A stretch of DNA of 64,000 nucleotides from Acidobacteriota bacterium. Its GTDB lineage: Bacteria > Acidobacteriota > Terriglobia > Bryobacterales > Bryobacteraceae. The translations under genes were made by a program, and so were the position numbers. Within the stretch, counting starts at the first letter, position 1. Each line of letters starts with the position of its first letter. The stretch is from contig JACTMJ010000008.1 in the NCBI GenBank assembly GCA_014584705.1, forward strand, positions 124,001-188,000, written 5' to 3'. Positions 24,728 through 31,809 of this stretch are shown piece by piece. Below the pieces are notes generated by a model. The model saw only the letters and a list, made by a program, of their open reading frames with translations, was not told where the DNA came from and searched no databases.

Positions 24728-25396
24728 ATGACGAACGACCTCCCCCGCATCCTCCCCCGCCGCCGCTGGCTGCGTGAGTCGGCCGGATTTCTGGGGGGGG
24801 CGGCCTCCGCGGCGCTGTTGTTGGCTCTGGGCGGTTGCGGCTCCGCGCCGAAGCAGCCGGCGGAACCCGAGCCGCCGCCGGAGCCGGTTTCGGCCCTCAA
24901 AGCCTTTACGTCGGCTTACGGACGGGTGCGCGGACGGGGCGGGGAACTTGAGATCCTTTCGATCTCCAACCTGAACCTGCAAACCGTCGAGTCAAAGGAT
25001 GGCAAGTCGGGGGTGTGGCAGTTCCAGTTCGTCTCGCCGGCCGAAAAGATGGTCTACAACGTCCGCTACGCGGTGGCGGATGAGCTCCCTAGTTTTCGGG
25101 AAGGCGCCTGGGACAGCGGCAGCCAGGGCTACGACGCGCGCGGAATGCGGGCGAGGCCGTTTCCGGTGGCCGCCCTCCGCTGCGATTCCACCACGGCGTA
25201 TGAAATTGCCGCCAAGGAAGCCAAAGAGTTTCTCGATAAGAATTCCAAGCTGCCCGTGAATTTCATCTGTGAGCTGACGGACGCTTACCAGTTGCCAACG
25301 TGGCGGGTCTATTGGGGCGCTTCGGTCAGCACCGCCGTCTACTCGGTGTACGTGGATGCCAACCAGTCGAAGTTCCTCAAGAAAGGAAAGGGGTAG
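24728..25396 (+). CDS. putative lipoprotein, unknown function
   Basis: 222 residues from the ATG at 24728, preceded by AGGGTGAA. The N-terminus combines PRRRWLRESAGFLGG (twin-arginine-like) with a lipobox ALLLALGGC, so the mature protein should be lipid-anchored at residue Cys near 38. A proline/glutamate linker follows, then a globular domain with VWQFQFVSPAEKMVYNVRYAV and a late WRVYWGASVSTAVYSVYVDA segment that resembles a PepSY-like fold; that likeness is only an impression. Thirteen bases separate its stop from that of a second, convergent lipoprotein gene. Confidence 0.75.
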   Translation: MTNDLPRILPRRRWLRESAGFLGGAASAALLLALGGCGSAPKQPAEPEPPPEPVSALKAFTSAYGRVRGRGGELEILSISNLNLQTVESKDGKSGVWQFQFVSPAEKMVYNVRYAVADELPSFREGAWDSGSQGYDARGMRARPFPVAALRCDSTTAYEIAAKEAKEFLDKNSKLPVNFICELTDAYQLPTWRVYWGASVSTAVYSVYVDANQSKFLKKGKG

Positions 25397-25409
25397 ACGC
25401 GGCGGGCGC

Positions 25410-25898
25410 TTATCGCTTCTCGCGAAGCTCCGTTTCCATGCGGTCCAACTCGCGGATTCGCACCAGCAGTCCGGTGCGTTCTCTGAGCTCCGCGGCGGTT
25501 ACCGGGAAGGACGCCGCCACCAAACGGCGGACAGTGGCGCCGGGAGCGATCTGTTCGCGGGTTGTCAGGGGCTGCGCGCAATCGTGGTTCAGTGAAGCCA
25601 TGTGCTTACAGAGGGTTTGCGCGTCTTGAACGGCGATCGTATCGCCCGTTTGCAGGCCGTTTCGCCCGGTAAACTCGAGCGAAGCCTCCTTCACCACATA
25701 CGGGACGCTGGCTGTGTTCCTGACGTCGAATTCCACCACCAGCACGTTTCGCGGGGAGCCGGTTTCCACCACGCGGACGCGGCTGATTAAGCCGTCCAGC
25801 TTCATGTAGCGCCCGCAGCCCGGAAGCAGCGCGAGCAGCGCCGCCGTCAGGAACAGAACCCCGAACGGGAGATGCCTCTTTTCGAAGGGGAGGTTCAT
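25410..25898 (-). CDS. putative lipoprotein with immunoglobulin-like domain
   Basis: 162 residues from the ATG at 25898, chosen because GAGGAGA precedes it and a lipoprotein signal then results: FGVLFLTAALLALLPGC with the lipobox Cys near residue 28. The mature part (VLVVEFDVRNTASVPYVVKEASLEF, later TREQIAPGATVRRLVAASFPV) has the beta pattern of a small immunoglobulin-like or LEA14-like domain. Function unknown. The frame extends upstream with improbable composition and overlap with the acetyltransferase gene, so I reject the longer start. Confidence 0.75.
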   Translation of the reverse strand: MNLPFEKRHLPFGVLFLTAALLALLPGCGRYMKLDGLISRVRVVETGSPRNVLVVEFDVRNTASVPYVVKEASLEFTGRNGLQTGDTIAVQDAQTLCKHMASLNHDCAQPLTTREQIAPGATVRRLVAASFPVTAAELRERTGLLVRIRELDRMETELREKR

Positions 25899-25981
25899 CA
25901 CGAAGATCTCCTCTGCGGGAAGTCTATCGCATTGCGCGGAGAACGGATCTCCGCACGCCCGGATGCGGGCGCGGCCAGTAT

Positions 25982-26950
25982 CTACAGGTCTTCCCACACG
26001 TAAGCCGGGAAACGCCGCATGACGCCGAAGCCCAGCTCGGAATAAAGTCGCACCGCGTTCTGGTTCGCGCCGGTTACGGTGAGCGTGACGTAACGGCACC
26101 CGCCGGCGGCAAGCTGCTCCATACTGCGCTCCATCAGCCGTCTGCCCAGCCGCCGGCCGCGCGCTCTTGGAAGAGTGCAGACCTGGGTAATGTGCCCCAC
26201 ACCCTCGCTCACGACGCTCGCGAGGCAGGCGGCCAGCAGCGTGCCAGTTCCCGCTTCCACGGCGACGAAGCTCGATTCGGGGGCGAAGCGGCCGCAGCCG
26301 GGATACTGAATGATGTTATAGAGGAAGCGACGCCCCCCTTCGACCGTTCGGTACTGGTCGTTGATCCGCGAATCGAGATGGCCGCGATAGGCTTCTTCAA
26401 TCAGATACGCGGCGCGATCCTGATATCGCTCGTGCCACGGTTCCACCCTCAAGGATTCGCCGTCCGCGGAGGAGGCGGGCGGGCGGCCGGGTAGGGGCAG
26501 CGGCGCTCCCATAAAGAGGCGCTCATGCATTTCGACGTGTTCCGCGAGGGGCGGGGCCGCCGACGGGAACGGGTGCAGCATGAACTGTGCCTCGATTCGA
26601 CGAATACCCGGCCGCTGGCGCGCGGCGTCGAGCGTGGCTTCAAGCAGCCGGTATTCGCTCTCTTCGTTGCGGTAGGGCTCGCTGATAAACAGGCATCCAA
26701 GCAGCGCCTTGTGCTCTTCGCAAATGTAGTAGGTGTACCCCACCGCGGCGTCCGCGTCGCAAAGCACCATGCCATTCAGCGCCTGGGAGTCAATAAACTG
26801 GCCCACCAGCGCCGAAGAGGTTTCGTAATTCCAATAGAGGGTGCTTTGCCAGGCCGCCACTTCTTCTTCGAGAAGCGGCTTCATTTCGCGGAGGCGAAAC
26901 TGCGGCAGGTCAAAGATCTCCAAGCCGCTCTCGCGACCGGCGGGCAACAT
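25982..26950 (-). CDS. GNAT family N-acetyltransferase, tandem-domain
   Basis: 322 residues from the ATG at 26950. The C-terminal domain has the acetyl-CoA site CTLPRARGRRLGRRLMERSM and the LTVTGANQNAVRLYSELGFGVMRRF ending typical of GNAT enzymes. The N-terminal half (VLCDADAAVGYTYYICEEHKALLG and EYRLLEATLDAARQRPGIRRIEAQF) looks like a second, degenerate GNAT domain without the R-x-x-G-x-G loop. The acceptor is unknown. There is no Shine-Dalgarno; instead a perfect TATAAT lies 6 bases before the ATG, so the transcript is probably leaderless. Confidence 0.88.
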   Translation of the reverse strand: MLPAGRESGLEIFDLPQFRLREMKPLLEEEVAAWQSTLYWNYETSSALVGQFIDSQALNGMVLCDADAAVGYTYYICEEHKALLGCLFISEPYRNEESEYRLLEATLDAARQRPGIRRIEAQFMLHPFPSAAPPLAEHVEMHERLFMGAPLPLPGRPPASSADGESLRVEPWHERYQDRAAYLIEEAYRGHLDSRINDQYRTVEGGRRFLYNIIQYPGCGRFAPESSFVAVEAGTGTLLAACLASVVSEGVGHITQVCTLPRARGRRLGRRLMERSMEQLAAGGCRYVTLTVTGANQNAVRLYSELGFGVMRRFPAYVWEDL

Positions 26951-26956
26951 GCTCTG

Positions 26957-26985
26957 ATTATATTCACAGACTGTCGGATGACAGC
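26957..26985 (-). promoter_or_regulatory. promoter at the start codon of the GNAT gene
   Basis: On the minus strand TATAAT occupies 26957-26962, with CTGTCA (4 of 6 to TTGACA) at 26979-26984, 16 bases further upstream. The predicted start of transcription falls on or next to the ATG at 26950, which has no ribosome binding site. Confidence 0.55.
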
Positions 26986-27023
26986 CATTTTTGAGTTCCC
27001 GGAGCGTGGAACGACCGCCACCC

Positions 27024-27443
27024 TCACTCCCCGATGACGTGCAGCGCGACGCTGCGTGTATGCGGGGCACGCCGGTGCTCGAAAAGATAGATTCCCTGCC
27101 ACGTACCCAGCACAGGAACTCCTCCCTGAACCGGAATCGAAAGTGTCACCTGCGTCAGCGCCGCCTTCACGTGCGCGGGCATATCGTCCGGGCCTTCCAC
27201 GGTGTGAACGAACAGAGGGTCGCCGTCCGGCACCAGACGGCGAAAGAAGGCCGTGAGGTCGCGCTGCACATCGGGGTCGGCATTCTCCTGGATCACCAGC
27301 GACGCCGAAGTGTGACGTACAAACAGCGTCAGCAATCCGCGCTCGATGCCCGTCTCTTTCAGCCAGCGAAGCATCTGGCTGGTGAACTCATAGAGCTTAG
27401 GTCCGCTGGTGCGAATGTGAATGGTGTGAAATTCCTGTCTCAT
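27024..27443 (-). CDS. yjbQ: YjbQ/UPF0047 family protein
   Basis: 139 residues, the usual length of this family. Conserved pieces: LLTLFVRHTSASLVIQENADPDVQRDL with the His-Thr-Ser-Ala-Ser core, DGDPLFVHTVEGPDDMPAHVKA, and GVPVLGTWQGIYLFEHR. Members form trimers with a metal-like site and some show weak thiamine-phosphate synthase activity in vivo; the physiological role is not settled. It lies upstream of the acetyltransferase gene on the same strand, with a 73-base gap. Confidence 0.92.
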   Translation of the reverse strand: MRQEFHTIHIRTSGPKLYEFTSQMLRWLKETGIERGLLTLFVRHTSASLVIQENADPDVQRDLTAFFRRLVPDGDPLFVHTVEGPDDMPAHVKAALTQVTLSIPVQGGVPVLGTWQGIYLFEHRRAPHTRSVALHVIGE

Positions 27444-27731
27444 TCCTGATTTTCCGCTCTCTCCGCCAATCTGTAACCGGGCGCTGGCCAGGCTCCGGCG
27501 AACTCACGGCAACCGCGCGGGGTGGCATGCCCCGACCGGGGTGCTCCACAAGTTTGCCACAGGAACCTCGATAAGGCGCGGGCCGGGCCGCCGGAAGTTC
27601 GCAAGTTCGAACCGCCAGGCGGTGGCATCGCATCCTCCCTCACGCCTGCCCGCATCCGGATTTCCAGGGAACTGCGAGGAGAAGCGCGGGGCACCGGCGG
27701 GGAGACCGAAGATGCGGATAATCTAGTCGGT

Positions 27732-28517
27732 ATGCCCGCACGCTCGATCAAATTCGTTCGCTTCTCCACGGGGATCGGATCCTCCTACGGTATCTGGCAC
27801 AAGGAAGGGATTCAGGCGATTGCCGGAACGCCATTCATGGACTGGCGACCGACCGAGGAGTGGTACCAGCCCGACGACGTGGATTTCCTGGTGCCCTGCC
27901 AGCCCACCAAGATTCTGGCGATCGGGCGCAACTTCAAGAGCCATCTGCACGGGCGGCCGCAACCGGAGGTGCCCGAGTTCTTCTATAAGCCGCCGAGTTC
28001 GCTGCAGCATCCGGACAAGCCGGTGATCCTGCCGCTTGACGCCGAGGAGACCCATTTCGAGGGGGAGATGGTGCTGGTGATCGGGGAGCGCTGCCGCAAT
28101 GTTTCCGAATGGGTGGCACTCGACTATATGCTGGGCATCACCATTGGCAACGACATCAGTGACCGGATGTGGCAGCGGGGAGAAAAGAAGGATCTGCAGT
28201 GGTGGCGGGCCAAAGGCTGCGACACCTTCTCCCCCTGCGGGCCGGCGATCGTCACCGGGCTGGATCCGACACGGTTGCTGCTGGAGACGAGAGTAAACGG
28301 AGAATTGAAGCAGTCTGAATCCACGGCCGACTTGATATTTTCCGCCGCGCGTTCAATTGCCTTTGCCTCGCGGTATCTGACGCTGGAGCCGGGCGATTTG
28401 ATTTACACTGGGACCCCTGGAAATACGGAACCCCTGCGACACGATGACGTGGTGGAGGTGTTCTTAGAGAATGTGGGGGTATTGCGGAACCCGGTGAAGT
28501 TGGATGGGGCGGAGTGA
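27732..28517 (+). CDS. fumarylacetoacetate hydrolase (FAH) family protein
   Basis: 261 residues from the ATG at 27732; the upstream frame lacks protein-like composition. A short N-terminal domain (KFVRFSTGIGSSYGIWHKEG) precedes the FAH fold: ILAIGRNFKSHL, FFYKPPSSL, the metal-binding FEGEMVLVIGERC, GITIGNDISDRMWQ, and GDLIYTGTPGNTEPLRHDDVVEVFLENVG. Enzymes of this type act as acylpyruvate hydrolases, oxaloacetate decarboxylases or hydratases in degradation of aromatic or sugar acids; the activity here cannot be fixed. GATAATCT sits 7 bases before the ATG and no clear Shine-Dalgarno is present. Confidence 0.9.
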   Translation: MPARSIKFVRFSTGIGSSYGIWHKEGIQAIAGTPFMDWRPTEEWYQPDDVDFLVPCQPTKILAIGRNFKSHLHGRPQPEVPEFFYKPPSSLQHPDKPVILPLDAEETHFEGEMVLVIGERCRNVSEWVALDYMLGITIGNDISDRMWQRGEKKDLQWWRAKGCDTFSPCGPAIVTGLDPTRLLLETRVNGELKQSESTADLIFSAARSIAFASRYLTLEPGDLIYTGTPGNTEPLRHDDVVEVFLENVGVLRNPVKLDGAE

Positions 28518-28526
28518 TATGAGTAT

Positions 28527-28553
28527 ATAGCACTCAACATAAATTAGTTGAAA
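28527..28553 (+). promoter_or_regulatory. degenerate CIRCE-like element upstream of clpB
   Basis: ATAGCACTC (28527-28535) matches 8 of 9 bases of the left CIRCE arm TTAGCACTC; after the canonical 9-base spacer, TAGTTGAAA (28545-28553) matches 5 of 9 of the right arm GAGTGCTAA. HrcA binds the full element. The right arm overlaps the -35 box of the heat-shock-like promoter, the right place for a repressor site, but the match is weak on one side. Confidence 0.35.
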
Positions 28554-28574
28554 CCAGTCAGTCTTTGGCCTCAT
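28548..28574 (+). promoter_or_regulatory. sigma-32-like heat-shock promoter of clpB-hsp20-lon
   Basis: TTGAAA at 28548-28553 and CCTCAT at 28569-28574 (followed by CC) are 15 bases apart and resemble the sigma-32 consensus CTTGAAA and CCCCATNT. Transcription would start near 28582, giving a leader of about 118 bases before clpB. Confidence 0.45.
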
Positions 28575-28584
28575 CCTAACCAAT

Positions 28585-28678
28585 GTACGCCGCCGTCTGA
28601 CGGCGGAGCGTGCGCGCGCCACTGCAAGCTCCCGGTGAAATGTGGCGTACGATGGCGGTCCTGCCGTCGGCACGGCAG
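28585..28678 (+). other. structured 5' leader of clpB
   Basis: Hairpin one is CCGCCGT-CTG-ACGGCGG (28590-28606). Hairpin two is CTGCCGT-CGGC-ACGGCAG (28661-28678), ending 12 bases before the GGTGAAG ribosome site. GTACGCC (28585-28591) can also pair with GGCGTAC (28644-28650), closing the whole leader or competing with hairpin one. The density of perfect stems suggests either a regulatory leader, perhaps temperature-sensitive, or a REP/MITE-like palindromic insert. Confidence 0.45.
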
Positions 28679-28699
28679 TGGCAATAAGTGGTGAAGTCT

Positions 28700-31360
28700 A
28701 TGGATATCAATCGGTTTACGGAAAAAGTCCAATCAGCGTTTCAGGCTGCGCAGTCTTCCGCAACCAGGGAAGGGCACCAGCAACTGGACGTGGAACATCT
28801 GATGATGGCCCTCCTGGAACAGCCCGAGGGGCTGGCTCCGGCCATCCTGCTCAAGACCGGTATTGCGCTGGACCGGGTGGCGGAGCGGCTGGATGGGGAG
28901 CTTCGAAAGCTGCCGAAGGTGACTTCGAGTTCCGGCGCGGCAAACCAGATTTACATTACGGGACGCCTCAACACGCTGATTGCGCAGGCCGAGGAGGAAG
29001 CGCGGAAGCTCAAGGATGAGTACATTTCCGTCGAGCATCTTCTGCTTGCCGCCGTTGGGGAAAACGGCGCCACGGGCAAGATTCTGCGCGAGGCGGGGCT
29101 TGACCGGGAGAAGCTGATGCAGGCGATCCGGGAGGTGCGCGGCTCGCAGCGCGTGACGACGCAGAACCCGGAGGGCACCTATCAATCGCTCGAGAAATAC
29201 GGCCGCGATCTGACCGAGCAGGCACGGGCGGGCAAACTGGATCCGGTAATCGGCCGGGACGAGGAGATCCGCCGCGTGATGCAGGTGCTATCGCGCCGGA
29301 CCAAGAACAACCCCGTGTTGATTGGCGAGCCGGGCGTGGGCAAAACGGCGATCGCCGAGGGGCTGGCGCAGCGGATTGTGCGCGGCGACGTGCCGGACGG
29401 ACTGAAGGACAAGAAGGTAGTGGCGCTCGATATGGGCGCGCTGATCGCGGGCGCGAAGTTTCGCGGCGAATTCGAGGAGCGGCTGAAAGCGGTTCTCAAG
29501 GAAGTGCAGGATTCGCAGGGGGAGATTATCCTCTTCATCGACGAACTCCATACGGTGGTGGGCGCGGGCAAGGCCGAAGGGGCCATGGATGCCGGCAACC
29601 TGCTGAAGCCGATGCTGGCGCGCGGCGAACTCCACTGCATCGGCGCCACGACGCTGAACGAATACCGTAAGTACATCGAGAAGGATGCCGCGCTCGAACG
29701 CCGTTTTCAGCCAGTGATGGTGGAGCAGCCGAGCGTGGAGGATACGATTTCCATTCTCCGAGGGCTTCGCGAGCGCTATGAACTCCACCACGGCGTGCGC
29801 ATCAAGGATACGGCGCTGGTGGCGGCGGCGGTGCTCTCAAACCGCTACATCGCGGACCGTTTCCTGCCGGATAAGGCGATCGACCTGGTGGACGAGGCGG
29901 GCGCGAAGCTGCGCACCGAGATCGATTCCATGCCGAGCGAACTCGATGAGATTCACCGCCGGGTGATGCAGCTCGAGATCGAGCGGGAGGCGCTGCGCAA
30001 GGAAAGCGACGAGGCTTCGCGGGACCGCCTGGAGAAGCTCGAGCGCGAACTGGCGAACCTGAAAGCGAAAGGCGATGCGCTGCAAGCCCGCTGGCAGAAC
30101 GAGAAGAAATCCGTGCAAAAGCTGCGGGATCTTCGGGAGCAGGTGGAACAGACGAAGATCGAGATCGCGCGGGCCGAGCGGGAGTATGATCTCAACCGCG
30201 CGGCCGAGCTTAAGTACGGACGCCTCACGCAACTGGATCGGGAGATGACGGAAGCCTCCGAGGCGCTCGCCCGTTTGCAGGGGGAAAGCTCGCTGCTGAA
30301 GGAAGAAGTCTCCGAGGAGGATATCGCCAAGGTGGTGAGCCGCTGGACGGGAATCCCGATCAACAAGTTGATGCAGGGCGAGGCGGACAAACTGCTGCAC
30401 CTCGACTTCGAATTGCACCAGCGCGTGGTGGGGCAGGATGAAGCGGTCAGCGCCGTGGCGGAAGCGGTGATGCGCGCGCGCTCGGGGCTCAACGACCCGA
30501 ACCGGCCGATCGGTTCCTTCATCTTTCTGGGACCGACGGGCGTGGGGAAGACCGAACTGGCCCGCGCACTGGCGCAATCGCTCTTCGACGATGAGCGGGC
30601 GATGATCCGCATCGATATGAGCGAGTATCAGGAGCGGCACACGGTGGCCCGGCTCGTGGGCGCGCCTCCGGGCTATGTGGGCTACGACGAGGGCGGCCAG
30701 TTGACGGAAGCGGTGCGCCGGAGACCATATTCGGTGATCCTTTTCGATGAGATCGAGAAGGCGCATCACGACGTTTTCAATGTGCTTCTGCAGGTGCTCG
30801 ACGACGGGCGGCTGACCGACGGCCAGGGCCGCACGGTGGATTTCCGCAATACGCTGATCATCATGACGTCGAACATCGGCAGTGCGCGGATTCTGGATTT
30901 CAAGGGATCCACCGATGGGAGGGACTACGAACGGATGAAGGAAGGTGTGCTGCAGGAAATGCGCAACTTCTTCCGGCCGGAGTTCTTGAACCGCGTGGAT
31001 GAGACGGTGGTGTTCCATTCGCTCGGCATCGAGGATCTCAAGAAGATCGTCCACATCCAGTTGCAGCGGCTGCGGGCGCGCCTTGCGGAGCGGCACCTTG
31101 AGATCGAGATCACGCCGGAGGCGCTCGAGTTTCTGAGCCGCGAGGGCTTTGATCCGAGCTACGGGGCGAGGCCGCTGAAGCGGGCGATTCAGCGGGAGAT
31201 TGAAACGCCTCTTGCCAAGCGTCTGCTTGCGGGAGAGATTCACGACGGCCGCCGGATCTATATTGACGCGCCGGTGGAGGGGGGCGGGTTGACGTTCACC
31301 GCCACCCCGCCGGAACCCCGCGAGCCGACCGCGCGAAAGCGACCGGCGGGTGTGAATTGA
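28700..31360 (+). CDS. clpB: ATP-dependent disaggregase ClpB
   Basis: 886 residues from the ATG at 28700 ([14 protein letters not shown], the canonical ClpB start); a GTG four codons earlier is disfavoured. Domains in order: two N-terminal Clp repeats (to about 150), AAA+ domain 1 with Walker A GEPGVGKT at 209-216, the long coiled-coil middle domain (about 410-530, rich in Glu/Lys/Arg), AAA+ domain 2 with GPTGVGKT at 611-618, and the C-terminal small domain. With DnaK it pulls proteins out of aggregates after heat stress. First gene of clpB-hsp20-lon. Confidence 0.98.
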   Translation: MDINRFTEKVQSAFQAAQSSATREGHQQLDVEHLMMALLEQPEGLAPAILLKTGIALDRVAERLDGELRKLPKVTSSSGAANQIYITGRLNTLIAQAEEEARKLKDEYISVEHLLLAAVGENGATGKILREAGLDREKLMQAIREVRGSQRVTTQNPEGTYQSLEKYGRDLTEQARAGKLDPVIGRDEEIRRVMQVLSRRTKNNPVLIGEPGVGKTAIAEGLAQRIVRGDVPDGLKDKKVVALDMGALIAGAKFRGEFEERLKAVLKEVQDSQGEIILFIDELHTVVGAGKAEGAMDAGNLLKPMLARGELHCIGATTLNEYRKYIEKDAALERRFQPVMVEQPSVEDTISILRGLRERYELHHGVRIKDTALVAAAVLSNRYIADRFLPDKAIDLVDEAGAKLRTEIDSMPSELDEIHRRVMQLEIEREALRKESDEASRDRLEKLERELANLKAKGDALQARWQNEKKSVQKLRDLREQVEQTKIEIARAEREYDLNRAAELKYGRLTQLDREMTEASEALARLQGESSLLKEEVSEEDIAKVVSRWTGIPINKLMQGEADKLLHLDFELHQRVVGQDEAVSAVAEAVMRARSGLNDPNRPIGSFIFLGPTGVGKTELARALAQSLFDDERAMIRIDMSEYQERHTVARLVGAPPGYVGYDEGGQLTEAVRRRPYSVILFDEIEKAHHDVFNVLLQVLDDGRLTDGQGRTVDFRNTLIIMTSNIGSARILDFKGSTDGRDYERMKEGVLQEMRNFFRPEFLNRVDETVVFHSLGIEDLKKIVHIQLQRLRARLAERHLEIEITPEALEFLSREGFDPSYGARPLKRAIQREIETPLAKRLLAGEIHDGRRIYIDAPVEGGGLTFTATPPEPREPTARKRPAGVN

Positions 31361-31381
31361 GCGTTAGGTGAAAGGAAAAGT

Positions 31382-31441
31382 ATGCACTTCGAGCAAGGAC
31401 GGGAACGCCGCCGCGCGGCAGGCGCGAGGGAAGCTCAATGA
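31382..31441 (+). CDS. possible 19-residue leader peptide upstream of hsp20
   Basis: ATG at 31382 has AAAGGA 7 bases upstream, a better ribosome site than that of hsp20. The frame encodes 19 residues (MHFEQGRERRRAAGAREAQ) and its TGA overlaps the hsp20 ATG as ATGA. This arrangement favours translational coupling to hsp20. It may also be a chance frame, or hsp20 may use its own AGGGA. Confidence 0.35.
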   Translation: MHFEQGRERRRAAGAREAQ

Positions 31442-31809
31442 GCCCGCGGCTCACGACGGGCAGCCTGCGGTTCTACGCGCAGGTTGCGCCGAGCCCGCGC
31501 GACAGCGTCCTGCGGCCGCCCACGGATCTTTATTCCACGCGGGCGGGCTGGCTGATCAAGATGGAACTGGCCGGTGTTCGGCCGGAGGATGTGGCGATCG
31601 ACATCCGGGGGAACCTGCTGGAGATTCACGGCTCCCGCCGGGATACGACCTGCGACGAGATCACTGGCCATCACAACATGGAGATCGCCTACCAGCGGTT
31701 TTCTCGCGTCGTGGAACTGCCCGAGCGCGTGGCGGCTTCCCAGGTTTCGTTGGATTTCAGGGACGGCATGCTGCTGGTGCGCGTCCAAAGAGATGAGGAA
31801 TCAAGATGA
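31438..31809 (+). CDS. small heat-shock protein, Hsp20/alpha-crystallin family
   Basis: 123 residues. The alpha-crystallin domain begins at PPTDLYSTRAGWLIKMELAGVRPEDVAIDI and continues NLLEIHGSRR...AYQRFSRVVELPERV and ends MLLVRVQRDEE. It has a short N-terminus and almost no C-terminal extension; the usual I-x-I anchor is absent, so large oligomers may not form as in typical family members. It holds unfolding proteins for ClpB and DnaK. Its stop overlaps the lon start as ATGA, so the three genes form a tight operon. Confidence 0.92.
   Translation: MSPRLTTGSLRFYAQVAPSPRDSVLRPPTDLYSTRAGWLIKMELAGVRPEDVAIDIRGNLLEIHGSRRDTTCDEITGHHNMEIAYQRFSRVVELPERVAASQVSLDFRDGMLLVRVQRDEESR

Noticed and set aside
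27595..27625. AGTTCGAAC resembling a tRNA T-loop
   Set aside because: The flanking bases do not form the 5-bp T-stem, and no acceptor or anticodon arm lies at the right distance.
29837..31243. 468-codon minus-strand frame inside clpB
   Set aside because: Mirror of conserved ClpB coding sequence with His/Arg/Leu-rich translation and no ribosome site.
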